A stretch of 64,000 bases of DNA from Trichomonas vaginalis G3 (Eukaryota; Parabasalia; Trichomonadida; Trichomonadidae): the NCBI RefSeq assembly GCF_026262505.1, contig NC_067205.1:26045693-26109692 (forward strand), given 5' to 3'. Shown here one piece after another: positions 26,595-35,557 of this stretch. The notes beneath the pieces are model-generated. The model did no database searches, was not told where the DNA came from, and worked only from the letters and a program-made list of their open reading frames with translations. A program made the position numbers and the translations under genes. Each line of letters starts with the position of its first letter. Positions within the stretch are counted from its first letter, which is position 1.

Positions 26595-27849
26595 AATAAA
26601 CATTTTGTTATTATTTATTTTTCAATATTAAATAGCCATTTTCTTCACAAATATTTCAATGTGTTTTTACAACAATTTAACATTCAATAATTTATAATGA
26701 ATCGTTCTCTTTCATTAAACATTAATTAAAACCTCCGGTCATGAATATTTTTTTTGTTATTATTATTTTGTAATTTAAAATCTAATAATATATAAGAGTA
26801 ATATTTATTATTTTATATTTTAATTCGTTATGATAATCTTTATATTTACAATTTATAAAGCACCGATCCACAGATAATATAGTTCAGTGGTAAGAGTCAT
26901 AGTATAAGCCTTAAGTTCCCCAGTTCGACCCAGGGCCTTTTCTTTTTTTCTTTTTAGATTTTTTTTCTGAAGTTTATTTTTAAGGTTCTCGCTGGCGACC
27001 CCCCGTTCACCAAAAAAATTTTCGATTTTTGCTGGCGACCCCCCTTCGCTCGATATTTTTTTTGTGAACGGGTGGGGGGTCGCCAGCAAAAAAAAGATGT
27101 CAAAATTTATCCCAAAAATTTTAAAAAAATCGAAGAAAGTGCATCCCAGGGATTATAAAATTTAAGTTTTCACATCTCTACTTTATATCTTCGGCTATTA
27201 TCCTATTCAACTTAGACGTAAAAAAATTAAATAACGTATAAATATAATTTTAATGGTAAAAGATTAAATGTTTATTCCGTATGTAATGTGATTTGATTTG
27301 GATGGTAAGATAAGTTTCAGTATAGTTTTTGTTAATTGATTAAGAATTGTTGAATAAAATTCTGGAACTTCGTCAATTTCTTTGATTCCCTCTTCCTCGC
27401 AATACAACTCCATATCATTAACTTGTATTTAAAGGCTTCCATATACAAAACTATATATAATGTTTGAAAGTTAAATCCAATCTTTTTCTATTTCTAAAAA
27501 AAATTGAGACCTAAACACGAGATAGCTTTCAGAAAATTTTCAGGGACATTTTTAATCATTTTTTTTATTTATTGTAATATCTTTGTTATTAAATTTGAAT
27601 TGTTTAATATTTGAATGTAAAGAATTGAATAGTAATAATTTTAGTTTTAATACATAGCTAATTGCTAAGCAAAATAATTAATTTATTGTAATTTTGACAT
27701 GTAAACTAAAGGGGAATTTAGCCGGCCAAATATATGTCACTTTTTGACTTCACCTCACTTCCACCATTTCGTCTTATGACAGTAAAGTGTCAAATTCACA
27801 TATAATGGGTAAGATGGAACACAGTGCCACCATACCCAACTAACCCATA
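26595..27849. other. Non-coding AT-rich gap with repeats
   Basis: No gene is supported. It holds a tRNA-like fragment at 26871-26935 that does not fold, the GC-rich foldback at 26991-27087, and otherwise AT-rich sequence. A less AT-rich stretch from 27,718 to 27,849 is probably the end of the neighbouring IS-like element. Confidence 0.6.
26991..27087. repeat. Foldback built from GCTGGCGACCCCCC
   Basis: GCTGGCGACCCCCC starts at 26991 and again at 27031. Its reverse complement ends at 27087. The outer arms also share GTTCAC plus an A-run beyond a 3-base gap, giving arms of about 30 bases. The GC-rich blocks stand out in otherwise AT-rich DNA. Confidence 0.75.
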
Positions 27850-28690
27850 CTAACTATCTTCATGCGGTGTGTTATTATTGTACTCCCAAATAAAGGCAGG
27901 AATAGCCTGAATGCTTTGGCAGCGCTCCAATGTCGGCCAGAATCTCTCAATCTTCCCATTTTGGTAGGGAGAATGAGAGTCTGTATGCCGCCATTGGACG
28001 CCTCAAAGATCAAGTAGATCTTAAAAGGCGCCCCTATTTTCTGAACCGTTGTCGGTCCAGAAACAATAAGGGGCGCCAAATTCAATGAAGGCGGAAGCCG
28101 CAACATTCGCTGTCGTCGCTGCCAGCATATCTGGTATTTGTATACACGCTAGGACTTTGCGGCTAAAATCGTCGATTATGCCATAAATATACTGGCCACG
28201 AACACCCCTAAAATAATGAACATCTGCGTGCCAGATAAGATTGGGTGAAAGCGCCCAATATCTTACTGCTGTTTCTGGCCCGGCATGCTCTAATTGCGTC
28301 TTGGTGAAATGATTTTCTTTGAAGTATCTGCGTACTTCTCTATAAGATACATCAATTTGTTGTAATTTCAAACGTTTCCATTGTTTTGTTTGACCACAGG
28401 GAAAGGCCCAGTGGTCATGTATCACAGCAAGAGCTTTGATTTGGTCGTAGGATTGACCCTACGACCTTTCTTGCCTTTAGGCAATGGGATATTCTGTAAG
28501 CTAAATTGATTTTGTAAAAAAGATTTTGAAACATCTAAATATTTGAAATCATTTGATTGAAGGGTTGGGGCGATGGGAACATGGGTGCAAGCTTCTTCCC
28601 ATGTCATTTTACCTTCTTCAATCTGATTGGAAATACCAATTAGGTAAATTCGATCGACATACCCTTTGTAAGGATTCATTCTAATGAAGT
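27850..28690 (-). mobile_element. IS3/IS481-type DDE integrase-like transposase relic
   Basis: Minus-strand pieces encode an N-terminal part (IEEGKMTWEEACTHVPIAPT), a KGKKGRRVNP linker and an rve-type catalytic core with LIWHADVHYFRG, GIIDDFSRKVLA and YCFWTDNGSENRG. It ends with YQNGKIERFWPTLERCQ and a short tail. The WHAD/TDNGSE/KIERFW triad fits the DDE set of IS3- or IS481-like transposases that have eukaryotic relatives. It lacks Gag, reverse transcriptase or LTRs, so I treat it as a plain DNA transposon. The frame changes at least twice, so the copy is inactive. Confidence 0.65.
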
Positions 28691-28857
28691 ACGTTAACAA
28701 TCAAAATATTCTATAAGTGTCTAGTATGGAATTCAAAAGAATAAAGAAAATGGTAACGTAAATAAAGGTATTATGAAATAATTTATAATTAAAATGAAAA
28801 AAAGAAAAAATAATAAGTAAAGTGACTGGAAATGAAAATGAAAATCAGTGTACATTT

Positions 28858-29225
28858 TATTTTTTTCTCGCTGTGAAACGTATTCGGTCTTTTTTTTAAA
28901 AATTAATTTTTTGTTAGAGATAAGAGCTAAAACTCGGTAAACAACTTCTTTATGTCTAGAAAATTCTATCTTGCCTTTTATTTTTTTCTCGCTGTGAAAC
29001 GTATTCGGTCTTTTTTTTAAAAATTAATTTTTTGTTAGAGATAAGAGCTAAAACTCGGTAAACAACTTCTTTATGTCTAGAAAATTCTATCTTGCCTTTT
29101 ATTTTTTTCTCGCTGTGAAACGTATTCGGTCTTTTTTTTAAAAATTAATTTTTTGTTAGAGATAAGAGCTAAAACTTTGCAGACAACTCCCCCATGTCTA
29201 GCAAATTTAACATTCGTCTCCTATT
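28858..29225. repeat. Three tandem 121-bp repeats
   Basis: The landmark CTCGCTGTGAAACGTATTCG occurs near 28868, 28989 and 29110, a period of 121 bases. The first two copies are virtually identical. The third diverges after AGATAAGAGCTAAAAC. The unit has no open frame and its origin is unknown. Confidence 0.9.
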
Positions 29226-29979
29226 TTTATATATTTGGTTTAGAATGTTCGAAAATGCGTAATATGGTCATTAATATTAATTGAAAAGAACCTTGAATTA
29301 ATTCAATCTGATCTCACAAAATATTTTAAATTACAAACTTTGTAGTTTGAATAGATAATTAGTATTAAACTTAAATAACTAGTTTATTTTTGAATAAAAA
29401 TTATTTGAATTCATTCAATTTTGTGAATTTTCCTTCAAAAATCAAGTTTAAATATCTTATTTGCCATATAATTATAAATACAATGAAACATATTCGAAAT
29501 TGAAAAGAATGACTTTTTCTGTTCTTTCAATCATTCAATTTGAATTTTGCAATTTTGGATTTCTCATTAAATAGCTATTAAAAACAACAAGCAATTTAAC
29601 TTACATTCAAATTTATTTGTGTTATATTCAATCTTCTCAAAACTTATAATTTTCGGCTATAGCATGATTATATGCTATATAATATAATAAACCTATAATA
29701 GTATCATTCTTTCAATTATTTGAAGAGAAAACCGAAAAAATATATTTTCGGTCTATAACAATCAAAATTTGAGAACACTGAATTAGGAAAACTGTTAATT
29801 TTGATCACATAGATATTATCAATATATGACATTTTGAAACGATCATTTTCATAGCCTTTCAAATTTTTGAATCAATCCGAATTCGTTAAAAATAATTTCA
29901 CAATATTATTGGATACAGTTGGTTGGTACTAAATTTCATAAACGATCCAAATGAATTCAATTTTTTTGAGAGTATATCA
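29226..29979. other. AT-rich intergenic region
   Basis: I see no gene or structured element, only AT-rich host sequence. Confidence 0.6.
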
Positions 29980-30516
29980 ATGATTACAAGCTTTGTAATA
30001 CCTCTTATCTTTTCGTATATAGGATTTAATTATGCCAAAAGAATATGCACTTCATGCGCATTCTCAAGAAGTGGGCCTTTTTCATACAAAAGTTTCCTCA
30101 AAATTAATTTTAATTGCAAAAATTCAAAAAGGAAGACCATACAGCCAATATTATCACGAACAATAACTTTAAATTCCAATGAGTTATATCAAGAAAACAA
30201 AGAAACCGATACAAAATCCTATCCCGATAAAAAAATATTTGAAACTACTGCATATTCATCAATCTTAAATGAATCTATATCTTCTGAAATCTCACCTACA
30301 AATTCATCAATCTCTATAACTGGTTCATATTTTGATTCTCAGGAGCAGACAATGTTTACTGTTTGCTTAATACTTGTTTCGATTTTTGGTGGGCTCATTC
30401 TAATATCTTATTCAGTCTATCGATTGATTAATTTATGCCGAAATAAATGTCAACCTGACATTAATGATAACCTGATAGACAATGAAAATGGTGATATTGC
30501 TGCTACAGAAATATAG
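29980..30516 (+). CDS. Host two-TM membrane protein, uncharacterised
   Basis: The first ATG in the frame (29980) gives 178 residues, MITSFVIPLIFSYIGFNYAK..., so the N-terminus is a signal anchor or first transmembrane helix. Residues 85-125 are Ser/Thr/Asn-rich (SSILNESISSEISPTNSSIS), possibly extracellular. A second strong helix (MFTVCLILVSIFGGLILISY) is followed by a short acidic tail with Cys-containing RLINLCRNKC. The layout resembles the C-terminal end of trichomonad surface proteins, so this may be the last part of a once longer gene. No family is recognised. Confidence 0.5.
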   Translation: MITSFVIPLIFSYIGFNYAKRICTSCAFSRSGPFSYKSFLKINFNCKNSKRKTIQPILSRTITLNSNELYQENKETDTKSYPDKKIFETTAYSSILNESISSEISPTNSSISITGSYFDSQEQTMFTVCLILVSIFGGLILISYSVYRLINLCRNKCQPDINDNLIDNENGDIAATEI

Positions 30517-30681
30517 AGATTGATTGTTTTTAACAATTTATTTTTCCGAATAAAAAGTTTTTTGTAATTAAATATAGAAATCATTGAGACCTCGCCTACC
30601 TAAGCAATCAGTAGCTTCCCGTCAAGCTTTATTAAAACAAGCCAAAATTTAAGCTTTTTCTTGTACACGAGACTTATTTAA

Positions 30682-31721
30682 GGGTGCACACGAGAGGATC
30701 ATGTAAACTTCAGAATTTAGAACCTTATTTTTAGGCATTATCTTGGCTACCTATTTAGGCTCGAAAAGCAAAAAATATCAAAAAATACAACTTGACTCCA
30801 TTATGACCCTTTCATGGAGGTAGTTTTTATCCGCTAGTATTTTCCCTTTGAATCTCTTTACAATTCGAAATCAAATTCAAATCTCAGTAGAAGAAAGGAA
30901 GAATCGACTTACTACGGTTGTAATACGAATAAATACATATCTTTAATTATTTTTATTTACATAATAATTGTTTGAAGCTCATATTCCATCAAATTTTTAA
31001 ATAAAAACATTAAAATGTTGAAAATGTTCATATATTTTAATAGGGTTTTGGCACTTTATTGAGGAATTACTACATACATAGTCGAACTGAACTTGATATT
31101 TTGAAATTTAAATTATTTATCAAAATTAAAATTTAACTTGAAATTTATAATTATTTAGTCATATTTTGCATAATTCTAAGTAGATTTTGTAAAAAATCAA
31201 GAAAGAAAAATTTTAACGTGCTTTATTTTTTCTTTTTTAGAATAATACATATTATTATATAATTAACATATTCATAATGTTTCACCCTTTCAAAAATATA
31301 ATCCTCCTCCTCTCAAATAAACGTACATACGGGTGGCCTCTTTTTTCAAAAAATTAAAATTTGAAATTTTGGGCTCAAATATTAGAGATTTTTTCAACCT
31401 TCAACGATATATGTTGTCTATATCAGACCTCCTTTCTTTTTGATACTTAACATTGTTCCTAAATCTTAGCCGTTAAGGCTGTTCTGAAAATATCTTTTTT
31501 CGAAAAAATTCGAAAAAAATTCTTAAAATTCAAAAATCCCTTAATTCCTGAGGATTTTGGAAAAAAGTTTTTACATGAACATGCGTATATTATATGAAGT
31601 ATATTGATAAGGTAAAAATCAAATTTTATTGCATATTCATCGAGAAAATAAACTAACGAATCCCTCAAAATTGAGAGGGTAATCCTCCTCCTCTCAAATA
31701 AACGTACATACGGGTGCACCC
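30682..31721. mobile_element. Possible TTAA-flanked MITE-like element
   Basis: TTAAGGGTGCAC begins at 30678 and its exact reverse complement GTGCACCCTTAA ends at 31725. The outer TTAA could be a target duplication (as in piggyBac- or Kolobok-type elements) and GGGTGCAC an 8-base inverted end. The interior has no convincing gene. Part of the inverted match comes from the self-palindrome GTGCAC, so chance cannot be excluded. Confidence 0.35.
31299..31334 (+). repeat. 36-bp direct repeat (other copy 31681-31716)
   Basis: AATCCTCCTCCTCTCAAATA followed by AACGTACATACGGGTG is identical at 31299-31334 and 31681-31716, 382 bases apart. The second copy forms the right edge of the candidate TTAA element, and the first may mark a nested or duplicated end. 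Confidence 0.8.
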
Positions 31722-31803
31722 TTAATTACAATAAAACATTATGAAATTTTTAATAGAAAATAACATGACAAGAAACACAAGTAATATATTACAAGAATTC
31801 TTA

Positions 31804-33201
31804 TTATTTCTCATCAGGATTTTGTTCTGGTGTTGCTGTTTCTTCATCTTTCATTTCTGGCTCAGATCTGGAAGATGATTTTTCGGATTTTCTCGGACTA
31901 TTCTCTGCCGATGAGCTTGATGAAGAGGAAGAGGAAGAGGAAGAAGAAGATTTCTTTGGCTCTCCTTCATTTTCTTGCTTTTCTTTTTGTTGATTATCTT
32001 TCTCTTGTTCTTTCTTTTGCTCTTCCTTATCTTCCTTCTTCTCATTGTTTTCTTCTTTATTCTTTTGTTGAACTGGTGGATTAAGAGGTGGTAAAGTGGT
32101 TGGAAATTGGAATGAAACGGAAGGTTGGGAATATTTCTTCTTTTGAAGATCTCTTGTTCCACATTCCTTCTGAGGAGAGTTTTTACGTGGTGCTTCTTGT
32201 GATTTAAAGTTCACAACGGTCTCACGATTCAATAATTGCATTTCTTCTTTAGATTGTCTTGTAATTATAACGTTCTTTCCAGCTTCACATTCTTTAAACA
32301 ATTTTTCTTTCTCTTGCTGATGTTTCTTTTCAAGTTTATCTAATTTCATTTTATAATCTTTTTCAACATTAGCTTGAGCTTGTTTTTGTTCAGCAGCAGA
32401 CATCCTCTCAGCTTCTCCGTGAATTCTCTCAGCTTCTTCGAACTGTTTCTGCTTTGCTAAAAACTTTTCCATTCTCCAAAGGTTCAAAAGCTGTCCTGAT
32501 GGTTTTCTGTACTTTCTCATTGTATCTTCATCCCAACCGTTATTGAATTTGTCAATTTCTTCTTGCTGTTTCTCTTCTAAAGCCTTTAATCTTTCTTGTG
32601 TCTGCTGATCATATTCATCGAGTTCTTGTTTCCATTTTTCTTTTTGGGCATCGGCCTTCTTCTGATATTCGATCTTTTCGTCTTCTGACTTTTGGTAAGA
32701 ATTTTTGATGGAATGTAATTTTTCGATTAAATTTTGTGTGAGAATGTTTGCTTGGTTACCTTCTTCATACTGTTCCTTTGAAGCACAATCTAATGTATAA
32801 GCTTTCATGTGCTCAACAAAAACTTTAAGAAATTCCGGATCTTCTTCTTCGAATGTAGGGTTCTCTTGGCCCATATATTTATTTCTTGCTTCAATGCATT
32901 GTTCGTCTTCTAAAATCGAGGGAAGTTGTTTCTTTTGCTCTTGTTGATTTTTTTGTGGAGAACGTTGAGAAGATTTAGCAGTCGAGGCTTGAGATCTTTG
33001 AGAATCTTCTGATTCTAATTGAGATCTCTTGTTAGATGTTGGCGTCGATGAATAAATTCTGATTTGATTTCCCGTTAAAGAGGCGGACGAGCGATATTTC
33101 TGCTCATATGGGTGAAAAAATCTATAACGTTTCGCAGTAAGCTTATTTGAAGCCAGTAGCTCTGCTGGCATTGAATGCCTGACGTTCCTGGATCGCGACA
33201 T
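31804..33201 (-). CDS. Host coiled-coil protein with Ser/Glu tail
   Basis: The ATG at 33201 (MSRSRNVRHSMPAELLASNK) is the true start, since the longer frame begins with GTG. The 465-residue protein has a basic Ser-rich head (residues 1-85). About 250 residues of Gln/Glu/Lys heptad-rich coiled coil follow (ERLKALEEKQQEEIDKFNNG, MKLDKLEKKHQQEKEKLFKE). The tail is disordered with a run of serines and acidic residues. It may be a cytoskeletal or structural protein. No family is recognised, and similarity to other coiled coils would be unspecific. Confidence 0.65.
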   Translation of the reverse strand: MSRSRNVRHSMPAELLASNKLTAKRYRFFHPYEQKYRSSASLTGNQIRIYSSTPTSNKRSQLESEDSQRSQASTAKSSQRSPQKNQQEQKKQLPSILEDEQCIEARNKYMGQENPTFEEEDPEFLKVFVEHMKAYTLDCASKEQYEEGNQANILTQNLIEKLHSIKNSYQKSEDEKIEYQKKADAQKEKWKQELDEYDQQTQERLKALEEKQQEEIDKFNNGWDEDTMRKYRKPSGQLLNLWRMEKFLAKQKQFEEAERIHGEAERMSAAEQKQAQANVEKDYKMKLDKLEKKHQQEKEKLFKECEAGKNVIITRQSKEEMQLLNRETVVNFKSQEAPRKNSPQKECGTRDLQKKKYSQPSVSFQFPTTLPPLNPPVQQKNKEENNEKKEDKEEQKKEQEKDNQQKEKQENEGEPKKSSSSSSSSSSSSSSAENSPRKSEKSSSRSEPEMKDEETATPEQNPDEK

Positions 33202-34351
33202 TTTCTTAAAAAACACGTTATATTAGACGTTTTACTCATTTTATATAAAGAGAATCAATTCTGGAGACCAAAATTGTCAAGATAGGCATACAATGGGCCA
33301 GAAATTAATGAGGTTATGTTTGCGCAAAGCAAATGCATAGATTTAATGTTTGGGATTATTATTCCAAACTAAATCCATTGAATAATGATAGTTCGCATTT
33401 TTATAAAAAAGGAAAATAAGTCATATGAATATGAGTTGATATATGCTGAAATTTATAGATATTTATCTGAAATATTCGTTATTAAAATAAATTTATCAAT
33501 ATATTTAAAATCAATGAAACATTTCTAGTCAAATTATGTAGATCATTTGTAAAAATGAATCAAATAAAATTTCGATGAATTAAAAACGATCATTTTGGAA
33601 CTAAATTACAAGGAAAAATTACGAAAAATGAGAATTTATATCTATTTTGATCTATTTGAACAAAAACCATTTTAATAATTCTGGAAATCTTGAACAAATA
33701 AAATTGTGATCTTTGTACTCACTATTTGGATTATGTTCTGATTTTTAAATTATATATGAAATGGAACCAAATTACATTGAGGAACTTTTGAATTGATAAT
33801 GATCATAAAATGTAAATATTTCAAAAATTCGTTCTGCTCATTTAATTTTGAAATTACAATTTTTATACTATACTACAAATTTACTACCATTATTGCAAAA
33901 CCATCACAATTTTTTCCATTCAAAACTTCGCGATAATAAACGTGACATTTTTAAACGTACAGTATTTTTACAAATGTCAAAATTTTGGTTATATCCCCTT
34001 CCTTTCTGAATGGCGTATGAATTTTGGAATTAAACCGAAAATGTTATTTTTCTGAATTTATATTTAAGCGATATATGCTGTCAGATAATCGAAATTATCA
34101 ATTTTTACGATTGATTTCATACTTGGAAGTTATTAACATTACAGGATAAAAAATATGACATGAAATCGCTTTGTTATAGTAAATGCAATAATATTTGCAG
34201 GATTAAATAACGCAATTAAAAATTAATTATATCATTGACATTGATCAAAGCAAATAGTTACCGATGATTAAGAATATATGAAATTTTATTATAAGAAAAG
34301 AAAATTAAAAGAGATTAAAAATTTTTGGTATTTGACCAAAATAAAAAGAAG
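33202..34351. other. AT-rich intergenic region
   Basis: No gene, repeat array or strong hairpin is seen. It contains the upstream region of the coiled-coil gene. Confidence 0.6.
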
Positions 34352-35026
34352 TTAATGGAAAGTTGTGGCGCCAAGCCATAGCTGACCATTTGTAGGCTGA
34401 GGTAATGTAGGGCACGGAGATATATTAGAGGGTGTTGTCTTGATATCAGGATTATCATTGCGATTTGTAATTTGACCAAGGGCTGCCCTCTTCTTCGGGG
34501 GTAGCATCTTGAACATGAACATGTTTTTGAGTAAAGGAAGTATTATGAAATCTCCTGATTTTGGCTGTCTTTTGATAAGGTTTAGGACTTCGAAGACTGC
34601 CGAAATATCATATAATCTGCGTAATTGCCCTTTCTTGTCTTCGAAAACGGCGTCACAAATAGAGGCTATAGAAACTTTATTGACTTCGACATCTTTTACA
34701 AAGAGTAGAAGTTTGGCAGATATATCTCTGACTCGAGACTTGTCTGTATTTTCGTCTTTTGTAGTGAAATTGAAAACCGGTTGAAGTTGTCCGGTCCATA
34801 TGTACCTTCCTCTTCCATTACGACCAACTAAGCCTAGTGGTGCCATAATGTTGAGAACATCGTATAATCTACGCTTGGGGACATTTAGTTTGATAGAAAC
34901 ATCGTTTATATCAAAGATAGTTGAAATCTGGGAATTAAAAAAGCCAATGACTTTTTCCGCCACGCTCTTTAAGGACACCGCGGTCTTTACAGGTGATGCC
35001 TGCTGGTAGTTAACCTGGTAAAGCAT
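34352..35026 (-). CDS. Atypical E2F transcription factor with two DNA-binding domains
   Basis: The ATG at 35026 gives 224 residues. Two winged-helix E2F/DP DNA-binding domains follow each other. The first covers residues 15-80, with KRRLYDVLNIMAPLGLVGRN and GRGRYIWTG. The second covers about 95-160, with LRRLYDISAVFEVLNLIKRQ. RRLYD followed by the hydrophobic helix is the E2F recognition-helix signature. Tandem domains without an obvious dimerisation or Rb-binding region are the hallmark of E2F7/E2F8/DEL-type repressors, which bind E2F sites without DP. The protein is likely to act in the nucleus on cell-cycle genes. The C-terminus is short and Pro/Asn-rich. Confidence 0.8.
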   Translation of the reverse strand: MLYQVNYQQASPVKTAVSLKSVAEKVIGFFNSQISTIFDINDVSIKLNVPKRRLYDVLNIMAPLGLVGRNGRGRYIWTGQLQPVFNFTTKDENTDKSRVRDISAKLLLFVKDVEVNKVSIASICDAVFEDKKGQLRRLYDISAVFEVLNLIKRQPKSGDFIILPLLKNMFMFKMLPPKKRAALGQITNRNDNPDIKTTPSNISPCPTLPQPTNGQLWLGATTFH

Positions 35027-35557
35027 CAATCAAGAAAGAGTTGCGGAGACGGCTAAAAAAACCGAATGACAAACGGGATTATTTGATAAAAACAGCTATT
35101 TGGACAGTTTTATAAATATCAAAACCGTTCTCTTCATATCATCTTTATTTATACACCGTGTATAATGCATATTCACGAAATGTGAAGTTATTCTCGAAAT
35201 TGTTTTTTGATTTTGAAGTTTCGAAAGTGAACGAATTTTGATTTTGCTTGACTATTAAACAAGAATTAATAATTTGCTAAATGGTCACCGCATGTCAAGT
35301 TTTTTAGGTTTTTGTAATCTAGCACTTTTTTGAAGTCGATAATTCGATTTCATAAATATGTAAGCATACTAGTTTGAGTTGATATTTCAATAATTAGATC
35401 CAAAGGACGGCAAAATTTCGACACAAATCAAAATTATGAAATATTTTTATTGTATTTACCAAATATCGAAAACCTTATCTTTTCAATAGAACGACATAGA
35501 GGAGAAATGATTCATGTTTATCACAAACTAAATAAAAAACATAATTAAAAAACAATA

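Noticed and set aside
26871-26935. tRNA-like sequence with A-box-like (TAGTTCAGTGGTAAGAG) and B-box-like (GTTCGACCC) parts
   Set aside because: The acceptor and anticodon stems do not pair and the T-stem is imperfect. At most it is a decayed tRNA-derived repeat.
27850-28690. LTR retrotransposon or retrovirus
   Set aside because: Only an integrase-type core is present. No long terminal repeats, reverse transcriptase or Gag-like sequence is seen nearby.
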